The position numbers and the translations under genes were made by a program. A DNA stretch of 64,000 bases, from contig NZ_FQLR01000004.1 in the NCBI RefSeq assembly GCF_900119895.1, positions 1,178,001 through 1,242,000 on the forward strand, written 5' to 3'. The notes under the pieces are model-generated. The model saw only the letters and a program-made list of their open reading frames with translations, had not been told where the DNA came from and ran no database searches. Below, one piece after another: positions 16,833-26,055 of this stretch. Source of the DNA: Collinsella phocaeensis (GTDB taxonomy: Bacteria; Actinomycetota; Coriobacteriia; Coriobacteriales; Coriobacteriaceae). How positions within the stretch are numbered: the first letter of the stretch is position 1; the number at the start of each line of letters is the position of its first letter.

Positions 16833-17441
16833 CTAGAGCAGCTCGGACGCGACGATGGCGATATCGGAGGCGGTATCCAGGAACTTGAGCAGCCCCGGGC
16901 GGACATCGTCGCGTTCGCGGCCGGACCGTCGATATGTCACGAACTCGTAGCGAAGACCGGCGTCGCCCTGGCCCTCGCCCACGACGCACTCGCCTTGCCG
17001 ATCGACGGCGAGCCAATCCGGGTCCTCGTCGAGGTTGGGAAAGAAGGTGTCGACAGCATGCGTCACGTGGTTGTGCGTGACCTCCGCCTCGACGCAATGC
17101 GGCAGGAGCTGCCGATAGACCGCTCCCCCGCCGATCACCCAGGCGACGTCCTCGTCGCAGACGGCGGCGAGCGCCTCGTCTATCGAATGGACGGTCTCGA
17201 TCCCTTCGCGGGAGAACGACGCGTCGCTCGTGAGGACGATATTCCGGCGGTCCTTCAGCGGCTTCCCGCCGGGGAAGCTCTCGAGCGTCTTGCGACCCAT
17301 GATGACGGGGTGCCCCTTGGTGCATGCGACGAAATGGCGCATGTCGGCGCGGTTGGAAACCACCATGTCGCCATCGCGCCCGATACCCCAGTCGTCGCAG
17401 ACCGCGACGATCGCTTTCAATGTGCACGTCAACGCAACCAC
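16833..17441 (-). CDS. folA: Dihydrofolate reductase
   Basis: FolA reduces dihydrofolate to tetrahydrofolate with NADPH. The 202-residue protein shows the expected pattern: AIVAVCDDWGIGRDGDMV near the N-terminus, GHPVIMGRKTLESFPGGKPL, and VIGGGAVYRQLLPHCVEAEVTHNHV. A C-terminal tail of about 35 residues extends beyond a minimal DHFR. The GTG at 17441 directly follows the thyA stop; a TTG at 17432 with AGGTGG upstream is an equally likely start and would remove three residues. Pairing with thyA closes the folate cycle, because ThyA oxidises the cofactor that FolA regenerates. Confidence 0.93.
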   Translation of the reverse strand: MVALTCTLKAIVAVCDDWGIGRDGDMVVSNRADMRHFVACTKGHPVIMGRKTLESFPGGKPLKDRRNIVLTSDASFSREGIETVHSIDEALAAVCDEDVAWVIGGGAVYRQLLPHCVEAEVTHNHVTHAVDTFFPNLDEDPDWLAVDRQGECVVGEGQGDAGLRYEFVTYRRSGRERDDVRPGLLKFLDTASDIAIVASELL

Positions 17442-18290
17442 CTACACCGCGATAGGGATGTTCTTGACCTGGGGGCCGTGCTCGTATCCCTCGACGACGA
17501 GGTCGTCGGTCGTGAAATCGTAGAAATTGGTGACTTCGGGGTTAAGGGAGACCCTGGGCGCCGGGAACTGGGGCCGCTCGATGAGCTCGCGCACGATGTC
17601 GACATGGCGGTCGTAGATGTGCGCGTCGACGATCACGTGCAGTAGCTCACCGGCGACCATATCGCAGTGGCGGGCGACCATCATGAGCAGGATCGCATAC
17701 TGGCAGACGTTCCAGTTGTTCGCCGCGAGGATGTCCTGGCTCCGCTGCATGAGCACCATGTTGAGGACGGGCTTATCGCACCCGGGTTCCGCGGTCACGT
17801 TGTACGTGACCGAATAGGCGCATGGATACAGGTGCATCTCGCAGAGGTCGGAGAACGTGTACATGTTCGTCATGATGCGACGCGAGTACGGCGTGTGGGT
17901 GAGGTCGAACAGCACGCGGTCCATCTGGTCGAAGTCGCCCTCCTTGTAGTGCGACTTCTGCGCGATCTGGTATCCGTAGGCCTTCCCGATGGACCCCGAC
18001 TCATCGGCCCACTGGTCCCAGATATGGCTCTTGAGGTCGTTGATGTTGTTCGACTTCTTCTGGTATATCCAAAGGATCTCGTCCATGGCGGACTTGAGGG
18101 CCGTGCGGCGAAGCGTCAGCGCGGGAAACTCCTCCCGAAGGTCGTAGCGGTTGGTGACTCCGAAGCCCTTGATGGTGTAGGCGGGGATGCCGTCCTCCCA
18201 ATGAGGACGGACGAGCTCCCCCTCAGTCGTGGTGCCGTGGTCGAGGATGCCGCGGCACATAGACACGAACAGCTCGTCTGCCTTGCTCAT
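17442..18290 (-). CDS. thyA: Thymidylate synthase ThyA
   Basis: ThyA methylates dUMP to dTMP using methylenetetrahydrofolate. The 282-residue protein contains the nucleotide-binding and catalytic segments of the ThyA family. The active-site cysteine lies in LYPCAYSVTYNVT, where most enzymes have PCH; histidine is replaced by alanine. RRIMTNMYTFSDLCEMHLYPC precedes it, and QRSQDILAANNWNVCQYAILL, also typical, follows. ATG at 18290 has AGGAG upstream. It is followed without a gap by folA. The overall conservation argues for an active enzyme of a divergent subgroup rather than a dead copy. Confidence 0.92.
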   Translation of the reverse strand: MSKADELFVSMCRGILDHGTTTEGELVRPHWEDGIPAYTIKGFGVTNRYDLREEFPALTLRRTALKSAMDEILWIYQKKSNNINDLKSHIWDQWADESGSIGKAYGYQIAQKSHYKEGDFDQMDRVLFDLTHTPYSRRIMTNMYTFSDLCEMHLYPCAYSVTYNVTAEPGCDKPVLNMVLMQRSQDILAANNWNVCQYAILLMMVARHCDMVAGELLHVIVDAHIYDRHVDIVRELIERPQFPAPRVSLNPEVTNFYDFTTDDLVVEGYEHGPQVKNIPIAV

Positions 18291-18370
18291 GCGCGCTCCT
18301 TGCCTAGATAGGTGTATCGAGGACCCATTGTACGGCACGGGGCGCGACAGGAGGCTCCCACTCGGGCGAT

Positions 18371-19036
18371 TCAGGAACGCTCCACCGCGGCCTCCCGCCC
18401 CGCCTCCCCTTGCGGCTCGACGCCCCACGATGAGACCGCCTCGATGAGCGCAGACGAGATGAAGACCGTCACCAGCGAGAACGCGATGCGCGTCAGCGGG
18501 ATGTAGCTCAGGGAGAGAAAGAGGACGGTGACGTCCGAGATGAGGTAGCAGGCGCTCAGGCGCCACCCGCTCAGGCGCTCGATGGAGAGCGCGAGGGCGT
18601 CGTCACCGCCCGACGAGGCCCCTTGGCGGACGATGACGCCCACCCCTAAGCCCACGAACGCCCCACCGAGCACGGCGGCCGTCAGCGGATGGGCCGTGAG
18701 GTCGGGGAGCATGTAGGGAAGGTGCTCCCACAGGGAATAGAACGCCGACACGATGGCGGAGCACACGAGCGACCACCCGAGAAACGCGCCGCCGAGCACG
18801 CGGAACGCGAGCGCGTAGCAGGCGATGTCGACGAGCGGGGCGGCGATCGAGGCGGGAATCCCGAACCAGTGGCCAGCGAGCAGCAGGGCGCCGATCGCGC
18901 CGCCCTCGGTGATGCCCACCACCTGATGGATGTTGTGGATGCCGAACGTGGCGACGCCGGCGCCAACGGCTATGACCGCAACGCGCCTGCCTGCGCCGAG
19001 GCTCCAAGAGCGGAGTTTGCAGACGAGACGACCCAT
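18371..19036 (-). CDS. YitT/YczE-type membrane protein
   Basis: This 221-residue protein has about six hydrophobic helices and belongs to the YitT (DUF161)-like group. The short motif GASSGGDDALALSIERLSG matches the conserved GGSTGGTD-type loop. Function in this family is unknown; transport has been suggested. The ATG at 19036 is preceded by AAAGGAAG; an in-frame ATG at 19075 lacks a ribosome site and falls in the promoter. It is transcribed divergently from a MerR regulator, and its promoter carries a MerR-type operator, so the two likely form a ligand-controlled pair. Confidence 0.78.
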   Translation of the reverse strand: MGRLVCKLRSWSLGAGRRVAVIAVGAGVATFGIHNIHQVVGITEGGAIGALLLAGHWFGIPASIAAPLVDIACYALAFRVLGGAFLGWSLVCSAIVSAFYSLWEHLPYMLPDLTAHPLTAAVLGGAFVGLGVGVIVRQGASSGGDDALALSIERLSGWRLSACYLISDVTVLFLSLSYIPLTRIAFSLVTVFISSALIEAVSSWGVEPQGEAGREAAVERS

Positions 19037-19077
19037 GATGCACGCTTCCTTTCCAACGCTCCTTTTGCTCGTCATCT

Positions 19078-19108
19078 ACGCTAAACTCTAGTACCGTACC
19101 AGGGTCAA
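19078..19108 (-). promoter_or_regulatory. MerR-type promoter and operator for the YitT-like gene
   Basis: On the minus strand TTGACC and TAGCGT are separated by 19 bases, the overlong spacer typical of MerR-activated promoters. The spacer holds the dyad ACCCTGGTAC-G-GTACTAGAGT (19085-19105), matching in 8 of 10 positions per arm. The merR gene starts 18 bases beyond the -35 on the other strand. Confidence 0.75.
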
Positions 19109-19125
19109 GCGCCTTTGATGGAGAG

Positions 19126-19974
19126 ATGGTGACGATGAGCGAACGGCCGAAGCGAAGCTATCGAATCGGGGAGATCGCGAAGCTTTTCGGTATCGGGATA
19201 GATTCGCTGCGGTATTACGAGCGCATCGGGATCTTGAGCCCGCGGCGCGAGGTCAACGGCTACCGGACCTACGCGCTCGAGGACATGTGCCGTATCGCGC
19301 TCATCAAGGAGCTCCGCCGGCTCGACGTCCCCATGCAGCAGATCAAGGACTACGTCGACGACCAGACGGTCGAGGGCACGGTGCGCCTGATCGGGCGCGA
19401 GATCGAGCTCGTGGACCAGCGCATCGAGGAGCTTCAGGAGCGAAAGCGGACGATGCGCGAGCGGCTCGAGGGCATCGAGCGTGCGCAGGCGCAAAAGACG
19501 GGTGGGTTCTCGCTCGTGCACCATCCGGCCCGACGGTGCGTGGAGCTCGCCGCGCGCCTCGAGCGAGACGAGGAGATGGACTTCGCGATCCAGCGGCTTC
19601 ACAAGCGGCATGAAGACGAGATCCCCCACCTGGGCACCCTCGCCATCGGGGCTTTCCTGTCCACCGAGGACCTGTGCTCCGGAAAGACGAACATCTACGA
19701 AGCGGTCTTCTTCGTCCTACCCGACGACGCCGTGGCATGCGATTTCGAGCTGTCGGCGGGCCCCTATCTCACCTACTGGTATAGAGGCAGCTATCAGCAG
19801 AACGGCACCATCCTGAACCGCATGCTCCGCTATGCCGACGAGCATGCCCTGAACGTCGTCGGCGACCCCTTCGAGATCTACGCGGTGGACAACCGCGACA
19901 CGTCGGTCGAGGAGGAGTTCCTCACCAGGGTCGAACTGCCCGTTGCGCTTCCCTGTCGCGCGGGCTCAAAATAA
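19126..19974 (+). CDS. MerR-family regulator with GyrI-like effector domain
   Basis: This 282-residue transcription regulator has a MerR winged-helix domain at its N-terminus, with YRIGEIAKLFGIGIDSLRYY and GYRTYALEDMCRI. A dimerising coiled coil (about residues 85-125) and a C-terminal domain of about 150 residues follow. The C-terminal domain resembles the GyrI-like ligand-binding fold of BmrR/BltR-type drug sensors. It lacks the cysteine triad of metal sensors. Starts at 19126 (ATG), 19129 (GTG) and 19135 (ATG) are all possible; GGAG at 19120-19123 fits the GTG best. It is divergent from the YitT-like gene and probably activates it when it binds an organic ligand. Confidence 0.88.
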   Translation: MVTMSERPKRSYRIGEIAKLFGIGIDSLRYYERIGILSPRREVNGYRTYALEDMCRIALIKELRRLDVPMQQIKDYVDDQTVEGTVRLIGREIELVDQRIEELQERKRTMRERLEGIERAQAQKTGGFSLVHHPARRCVELAARLERDEEMDFAIQRLHKRHEDEIPHLGTLAIGAFLSTEDLCSGKTNIYEAVFFVLPDDAVACDFELSAGPYLTYWYRGSYQQNGTILNRMLRYADEHALNVVGDPFEIYAVDNRDTSVEEEFLTRVELPVALPCRAGSK

Positions 19975-20010
19975 GCGGCGCCCGGCCGCACGAGGCTGGC
20001 CGGGCGCCGC
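19967..20010 (-). terminator. Strong terminator of ffh, convergent with merR
   Basis: A perfect 13-bp stem (19975-19987 with 19998-20010) has a 10-base loop. On the minus strand it is followed by TTATTTTG, which includes the merR stop codon. It ends ffh transcription, and the stem may also stop readthrough from merR. Confidence 0.85.
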
Positions 20011-20043
20011 GGCGCATCGCAGTCTGCGTCGACGGGACGGACG

Positions 20044-21516
20044 CTATTTGCGCATCTGGCGCTCCATCTCGCGCAGCATGTCCATCTCGGACCCCCCGAA
20101 GGGGTTCGCGCCCCCCATGCCGGGCATACCGCCCATGCCGGGCATGTTGCCGAGGCCGGGGATTCCGGGCATGCGGCCCTTCTTCCCCTTCTTGCCCTTC
20201 TTGCCCGCAGCGGCCTGCTGCTGCATCGAGCGCATCTTCCCCATCACCTTGTTCATCTCTCCCCACTGCTTCATGAGGAGGTTGACGTCGGCCGGCGTGG
20301 TGCCCGAACCGCGAGCGATGCGAGCGCGGCGCTGGCCGTTGATGATCGACGGGCGGGCGCGCTCCTCGGCGGTCATGGAGTTGATCATGGCTTCGCAGCG
20401 ATCGAAGACGCCCTCGTCGAGGTTGTCGAGGTTGCCCATCTGGCGCGTGACCCGGCTTCCGAGCATGCCGAGGATGCCCTTGGCGCCGCCCATCTTCTTG
20501 ATCATGCGAAACTGGTCGAGCATGTCGTTCATGGTGAGGCCGTCGCGCAGCATGCGCTGGGCTGCCTCGATCTGCTCGGCGTCGGCGGCCTCCTGGGCCT
20601 TCTCGATGATGCCGACGACGTCGCCCATGCCGAGGATGCGCTTGGCCATGCGCTCGGGATCGAACGTCTCGAGCGAGTCGGGCTTCTCGCCCATCGAGAC
20701 GAACTTGATGGGCTTGCCGGTGACCGCGCGGACCGAGAGCGCTCCGCCGCCGCGCGCGTCGCCGTCGAGCTTGGAGATGATGACGCCGTCGAACTCGGTG
20801 CGCTCGGCGAACGTGGAGACGACGTTCACGATGTCCTGGCCCGTCATGGCGTCGACGACCATGAGCACCTGGTCGGGCTTGACCGCGCGCTTGATGTCGA
20901 CGGCCTCCTGCATCATCTGCTCATCGATCTGGAGTCGGCCGGCGGTATCGACGATGACCACGTCGCGCAGGTTGTCGACGGCCTCCCGGATGGCGCCGCG
21001 GGCGATCTCGACGGGATGGGCGCCGTCGCCGCGAAAGACCGGGACGCCGATCTCGCCGCCGAGCGTGGCGAGCTGGTCGGCAGCGGCGGGGCGGTACACG
21101 TCGCATGCGGCGAGCATCGGGCTTCTGCCCTGCTTCTTGAGCATGTACGCGAGCTTCGCCGCGGCGGTCGTCTTACCCGAGCCCTGGAGGCCGACGAGCA
21201 TGATGACGTTGGGGATGCGGCTGGAGAAGACGAGCTTGCTCTCGCTCGCGCCGAGCAGGGAGATGAGCTCGTCCAGCACGATCTTGACGACGTTTTGCGC
21301 AGGGGTCAGGGAGTCCATGACCTCGGCGGTGAGGCAGCGCTCCTTCGTCTTGGCGACGAAATCCTTGACGACCTTGAAGTTGACGTCGGCCTCCAGCAGC
21401 GCCATGCGGATATCGCGCATCGCGCTCGTGATGTCGGCCTCGGTGAGCTTGCCCTTCCCGCGCAGGCGGTCGAAGGTATCGTTGAGCCGATCGGACAGGG
21501 ATCCGAAAGCTGCCAT
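20044..21516 (-). CDS. ffh: Signal recognition particle protein Ffh
   Basis: Ffh binds signal peptides of nascent membrane proteins and, with 4.5S RNA, docks on FtsY. The 490-residue protein has an N domain, a GTPase domain with GLQGSGKTTAAAKLA and DTAGRLQID, and a methionine-rich M domain. The tail is a run of GMGG/GMP repeats rich in Met, Gly and Pro, as in actinobacterial Ffh. ATG at 21516 is preceded by AAAGGAGAG. It is followed by a strong terminator and preceded by ftsY with an 86-base gap, so the two SRP partners are probably made together. Confidence 0.97.
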   Translation of the reverse strand: MAAFGSLSDRLNDTFDRLRGKGKLTEADITSAMRDIRMALLEADVNFKVVKDFVAKTKERCLTAEVMDSLTPAQNVVKIVLDELISLLGASESKLVFSSRIPNVIMLVGLQGSGKTTAAAKLAYMLKKQGRSPMLAACDVYRPAAADQLATLGGEIGVPVFRGDGAHPVEIARGAIREAVDNLRDVVIVDTAGRLQIDEQMMQEAVDIKRAVKPDQVLMVVDAMTGQDIVNVVSTFAERTEFDGVIISKLDGDARGGGALSVRAVTGKPIKFVSMGEKPDSLETFDPERMAKRILGMGDVVGIIEKAQEAADAEQIEAAQRMLRDGLTMNDMLDQFRMIKKMGGAKGILGMLGSRVTRQMGNLDNLDEGVFDRCEAMINSMTAEERARPSIINGQRRARIARGSGTTPADVNLLMKQWGEMNKVMGKMRSMQQQAAAGKKGKKGKKGRMPGIPGLGNMPGMGGMPGMGGANPFGGSEMDMLREMERQMRK

Positions 21517-21602
21517 GTGAACTCTCCTTTATTCATGAAGGCGCGCGCCGGGACGAAGCCGGCGCGGCCGGGTGTGCTGGTGACGTCCTGAGGGGACGGG
21601 CC

Positions 21603-22514
21603 CTATTCGCCCACGAGGGCGCGGGCGAAGTCCTCGGGATCGAAGGCCTGGAGGTCATCGACCTGCTCGCCCACCCCGATGCGCAGGATCGGGAGCTTGA
21701 GCCGGCTCGCCACCGCGAGCGCGATGCCGCCTTTCGCCGTGCCGTCGAGCTTGGTCATGATGATGCCGTCGAGACCGAGCGCGTCGTTGAACTCGAGCGC
21801 CTGGCTGAGGCCGTTCTGGCCCGTGCCGGCATCGATGACGAGCACGACGTGGACCGCCATGGGGCCCGCCTGCATCTGGGCGGCGCGCTTGCGCGTGACG
21901 TTCACGACCTTGGCGAGCTCGCGCATGAGGTCGGCGGACGTATGCAGGCGCCCAGCCGTATCGATCAGGACGAGGTCGCTTCCCGCCCGGTCGGCTTCGT
22001 CCAGGACGTCGTAGCAAACGCTCGCGGGGTCGGCCCCGCGCTCGCGCTTGATCACGGGCACACCGGCGCGGGATCCCCACACGTCGAGCTGCTCGATGGC
22101 GGCGGCGCGGAAGGTGTCCGCGCTGCCGATCACCACGCGCTTGCCGCGGTGCGCCATGTCGCTCGCGATCTTGCCGACCGTGGTGGTCTTGCCGGCGCCG
22201 TTGATGCCGACGAAGAGCACGCAGCTGGGGGTGTCGCAGAAGAAGTCTGAGCCGGGCTCGACGAACTCCTGTGCCAGTCGGGCCGCGAGCGCACGGCGGA
22301 GCTGCGGGGCGGTCGTCAGGTTCTTGCGGGCGGCCTCGTCGCGGAGGTCGTCCGTGACCGAGCAGGCGATGTCGGCGCCCATGTCTCCCATGACGAGCGT
22401 GTCCTCGAGGTCCTCCCAGAAATCCTCATCGACGTCGCCGCCGAAGTAGAAGACCTCGTTCAGGGCCTCGCGGCTGCGCTCCAGCCCGCGCTTGAGGGAA
22501 ACGAACAGACCCAT
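21603..22514 (-). CDS. ftsY: SRP receptor FtsY
   Basis: FtsY is the membrane-associated GTPase that receives the SRP-ribosome complex. The 303-residue protein has the NG core only: GINGAGKTTTVGKIA, DTAGRLHTSADLM and TKLDGTAKGG are all visible. It lacks the long acidic A domain of Escherichia coli FtsY and starts with a short lipid-binding helix, MGLFVSLKRGLERSREAL. ATG shares one base with the smc stop (TAATG), so translation is coupled. The smc-ftsY-ffh order is common in Gram-positive bacteria. Confidence 0.97.
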   Translation of the reverse strand: MGLFVSLKRGLERSREALNEVFYFGGDVDEDFWEDLEDTLVMGDMGADIACSVTDDLRDEAARKNLTTAPQLRRALAARLAQEFVEPGSDFFCDTPSCVLFVGINGAGKTTTVGKIASDMAHRGKRVVIGSADTFRAAAIEQLDVWGSRAGVPVIKRERGADPASVCYDVLDEADRAGSDLVLIDTAGRLHTSADLMRELAKVVNVTRKRAAQMQAGPMAVHVVLVIDAGTGQNGLSQALEFNDALGLDGIIMTKLDGTAKGGIALAVASRLKLPILRIGVGEQVDDLQAFDPEDFARALVGE

Positions 22515-25500
22515 TATGCATTCACGACCTTTCCGGTTTCGCGGTCCAAGCGCTGGCTGACGACGCGGCTGACGCCGTCGGCCTGCATGGACACGCCGTA
22601 GAGCACGTCGGCGTCCTCCATGGTGCGCCGCTGGTGCGAGATGACTAGGAGCTGCGTGCTGCGACGCAGGACGTCGATTGCGCCGATCAGCTTCGAGAGG
22701 TTGGAGTCGTCGAGTGCGGCCTCGACCTCGTCGAGCACGTAGAACGGCACGGTACGGGTACGGTACACGGCAAACAGAAGCGCGAGCGCCGTGAGGCTCT
22801 TCTCGCCGCCGCTCATGAGCATCATCTTGGTGATGCGCTTGCCGCGGGGCTGGGCGACGACCTCGATCCCGGTATCGGCGGGATGGTCGGGATCGGTCAT
22901 CTCCAAGTGGGCCGAGCCGCCGGGGAACAGCATCTCGAACACCTCCCGGAAGTTGGCGTCCACCTTCTGGAAGGTCGAGATGAAGGATGCGCGCATCTTT
23001 CGGTCGATCGCCGCGGTGATCTTCGTCAGCGCGGCGCGAGCGCCCTCGAGGTCGGCGAGCTGAGCTGAGATATAGTCTGCCCGCTCACGCAACCGCTCGT
23101 ACTCCTCGAACGCCACCTGGTTCACGGGACCAAGGTTGTTGATCTTGCGAACAAGCTCGGAGAGCTCGCGCTCGCAGGCGGCGCGGTCCGAAGGGGCCGG
23201 AAGGGCCAACGCCTCCTCAAGCACGGTGGTTCCGTCGGCAGTGATGGCCGAGACGGCATTTTCCACCTGCACCTCGAGCTTGCCGCGCTCGACTTTCGCC
23301 TCGTTCACCGCGGCGGCGGCGCACTCGACCTCCCGCCTGGCGGATTCGACCTGGCCACGGGCGTCTTCGATGGTCCGCTTGAGCGAAGCGGAGTCGGCCT
23401 CCTCGATCGACGCCTGGTCGCGCAGGCGCGCAGCCCAATCCATGGCGCGCTCCGAGAGCGCCTGGTACCGATCGTGCAAGGGATCGACCCGAAGGCGCAG
23501 CACCTCGAGCGAACGGGCGGCCTGACTCGTCGCGCGGATGCGGCGGTCGAGGCCCTCGAGCCGGCGCTCGAGCTCGGGGGCGCGAGCGGAGAGACTGCGG
23601 ATGCGTTCGGCGGCCTGCGCCAGGCGAACCTTCGCGTCGCTCAGCTTGCCCGCAGCCTCCGCATCCTGGACGCGGACGCGCTCGAGCTCGTCGTTCACCT
23701 CGTCGACCTTGCGGGAGATGCGCTCGACCTCGGCCGACGCCGCATCCCGGGCGCTCGCCAACTCCTCGAGCTGGGGCTGCGCGTCCCGGACGGACTCGGC
23801 AGCCTGGGAGCGACGGCGCGCGACCTGGGTGCGCTCGGCCTGGGCCTTCGAAAGGCTCTGCTCGAGACGCCCGATCTCGGACAGCAGCGAGCGGCGCTCG
23901 CCCTCAAGGCGCGCGATCTCTCCGGCGGCCTCAGAATCCTTGGCCCGAGCGTCCGCGAGCGCGGCAGCGGCCTCCTCCGCGCGCTGGGCAGCGGTGTCGA
24001 ACAGGCACGAGAGCTCAGGCTCGAGCTCCTCGAGCTCGCGGATGCGGCGCTTGCGCTCAAGGACGCCGTCGGCGGCATCGCCCAAGCTGCCGATGCGGAC
24101 CGTGGGCCCCGCCACCCGGGCGCCATCGGGCGTGACGTAGACGACGCCGGGGAACCTGGGGGCGGCGACGGCGTCGCCTACGGAATCGACGACGTACACG
24201 CCTCCGAGCAGTGCCGCGACGGCCTGCGCATACCCGTCGCGCACGCGCAGGCGCTCCACGAGCCGATACCCCGCGGCGGGAACCTCGGGGGAACGCTCGG
24301 AGGAGCAGGACAGGAGCAGCGCCTGCCCGGTGGCGTCGAGACCCTGGGCGTAGGCTCCGAGCCGGGCCAGCTCCTCGTCGCCCGCGACGAGGAGGGCGTC
24401 GATATCGGCGCCGAGCAGATGCTCCACGAGGGACTCGAGCTCGGATGGCGCCTCGATGACGTCGCCGAGGCGCGCGAGGACGTCCTCGGCGCGGCCGCGC
24501 GAAATCTGGGCGGCGAGCGGCGAGGCGTCGGCGGCGCGCTCGTCGAGGCGCTCGAGGCTGGAAAGCTCGCTGCGAACATCCGACAGCCTCCCGCGCGCCT
24601 CGCCCTCCTGGGCGCGGCGGGCATCCTGGGCGTCGCGCGCGGCCTTGATGGCCTCCTGCATGTCATCGCGTTGGGCGCGCGCGTCGGCGAGCAGCTCCTC
24701 GACCTCGTCGGCGCGGTCGCGACGGCTCTCGAGGGACGCCGCGACCTCTTCCGCCTGAGCGTCTATCTGCTCGAGCCGGGAGGCGTACATGGAGTCCTCG
24801 AGCTCGGCGTTCGACAAGGCCTCCTTGACCTTCACGTAGTCGAGCGCGCAAGAATCGGCAACCGAGCGCTGCTCCCGCATGTCCCGCGTGAGCGCCCGCA
24901 GCTGCTCATCCAAGTCGACGCGCCGGGCATGGAGATCGTCGCTCGCCGGCTCCGCCTTCTCAACGTCCGCGCGGGCGACCTCGGCGGCGGCGCGCGCGTC
25001 GTCCAATCGGGCTCGCAGGTCGTCGAGCTCCTCGACGACGCGGCGGCGCTGATGCTCCGACCCCGACAGCGTTCCCCGCATCTCGGAGAGGCGCGCGACC
25101 ATGTTGCGCCCCTTCTCCTCGAGCAGGCGCATATCCGAGCCGATGCGGCCGACGACATCCTGCATATGGCGGCGCTGCTCGCCCAGGTCTCCGACGAACA
25201 GGCCTTTTTCCTCAAGCATGACCTGGAGCTTCTCGAGTTCGCGCTCCTTCTCGGACAACCGGTACCGCGCGAGCTCCGAGCCCGCCTCGGCCTCCTTGCC
25301 GCGGATCTCGAGGTCGGACCACGCCGCCTGGAGGCGCCTCAGCTCGTCGACGGCGAGGATCTGGGTCAACTCGTTGGCGCGGGCCGTGAGCTCGCGATGC
25401 TTGCGAGCGCGGTCGACCTGGCGCTCGAGAGGGCGAAGCTGGCGGGCTATCTCGCGATTGATGTCGCGAGCTCGCGTGAGATGCTCGTCCATGGACGCGA

Positions 25501-26041
25501 TCTTGCGCAGGGCGCGCTCCTTGCGGCGCTTGTGCTTGGAGATTCCCGCGGCCTCCTCGATGAGGCTGCGCCGCTCCTCGGGCCGGCTCTGGAGGATCGC
25601 GTCGAGCTTGCCCTGGGAGATGATCGAATGCGTGTCCTTGCCCATGCCTGAATCGTGCAGGATGTCCTGGATGTCCATGAGCCTGCACGGGCTCGAGTTG
25701 ATGAGGTACTCGCTCTCCCCCGATCGGTACATTCGCCGGGTGATGGCCACTTCGTTGAAATCGACGGGCAGGACGTGGTCCGAGTTGTCGAGCACGAGCG
25801 TGACCTCGGCAACACCCACGGGCTTGCGGGCGGAAGAGCCGGAAAAGATGACGTCCTCCATGGCCTGACCGCGCAGCTGCTTCGCAGACTGCTCACCGAG
25901 CACCCAGAGGATGGCGTCGGAGACGTTCGACTTGCCCGAGCCGTTCGGCCCCACGATGACCGTGAGACCGGGCTCGAACGTCATATGGGCGCGGTCCGCG
26001 AAGGACTTGAAGCCTTTGAGGGTGAGGGACTTGAGGTACAC
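22514..26041 (-). CDS. smc: Chromosome segregation ATPase SMC
   Basis: SMC, with ScpA and ScpB, organises and segregates the chromosome. The 1175-residue length is standard. The head has Walker A GPNGSGKSN at about residues 32-40, the ABC signature LMSGGEKSLTALALL near the C-terminus, and Walker B FYVLDEVEAALDD. Two long coiled coils rich in Glu, Arg and Ala surround a hinge around residues 500-650. Start is GTG with AAGGAG upstream, 14 bases after rnc. The scpAB genes are not in this window. Confidence 0.97.
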   Translation of the reverse strand: MYLKSLTLKGFKSFADRAHMTFEPGLTVIVGPNGSGKSNVSDAILWVLGEQSAKQLRGQAMEDVIFSGSSARKPVGVAEVTLVLDNSDHVLPVDFNEVAITRRMYRSGESEYLINSSPCRLMDIQDILHDSGMGKDTHSIISQGKLDAILQSRPEERRSLIEEAAGISKHKRRKERALRKIASMDEHLTRARDINREIARQLRPLERQVDRARKHRELTARANELTQILAVDELRRLQAAWSDLEIRGKEAEAGSELARYRLSEKERELEKLQVMLEEKGLFVGDLGEQRRHMQDVVGRIGSDMRLLEEKGRNMVARLSEMRGTLSGSEHQRRRVVEELDDLRARLDDARAAAEVARADVEKAEPASDDLHARRVDLDEQLRALTRDMREQRSVADSCALDYVKVKEALSNAELEDSMYASRLEQIDAQAEEVAASLESRRDRADEVEELLADARAQRDDMQEAIKAARDAQDARRAQEGEARGRLSDVRSELSSLERLDERAADASPLAAQISRGRAEDVLARLGDVIEAPSELESLVEHLLGADIDALLVAGDEELARLGAYAQGLDATGQALLLSCSSERSPEVPAAGYRLVERLRVRDGYAQAVAALLGGVYVVDSVGDAVAAPRFPGVVYVTPDGARVAGPTVRIGSLGDAADGVLERKRRIRELEELEPELSCLFDTAAQRAEEAAAALADARAKDSEAAGEIARLEGERRSLLSEIGRLEQSLSKAQAERTQVARRRSQAAESVRDAQPQLEELASARDAASAEVERISRKVDEVNDELERVRVQDAEAAGKLSDAKVRLAQAAERIRSLSARAPELERRLEGLDRRIRATSQAARSLEVLRLRVDPLHDRYQALSERAMDWAARLRDQASIEEADSASLKRTIEDARGQVESARREVECAAAAVNEAKVERGKLEVQVENAVSAITADGTTVLEEALALPAPSDRAACERELSELVRKINNLGPVNQVAFEEYERLRERADYISAQLADLEGARAALTKITAAIDRKMRASFISTFQKVDANFREVFEMLFPGGSAHLEMTDPDHPADTGIEVVAQPRGKRITKMMLMSGGEKSLTALALLFAVYRTRTVPFYVLDEVEAALDDSNLSKLIGAIDVLRRSTQLLVISHQRRTMEDADVLYGVSMQADGVSRVVSQRLDRETGKVVNA

Positions 26042-26055
26042 GGCTGGCTCCTTGG

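Noticed and set aside
20080-20190. GGCATG/CCGGGC repeats at the ffh 3' end, considered as a tandem repeat
   Set aside because: They encode the Met/Gly/Pro-rich tail of Ffh and are not units of constant length.
23474-25651. Long plus-strand open frame opposite smc
   Set aside because: Leucine- and arginine-rich mirror of the SMC coiled coils; no start signal.
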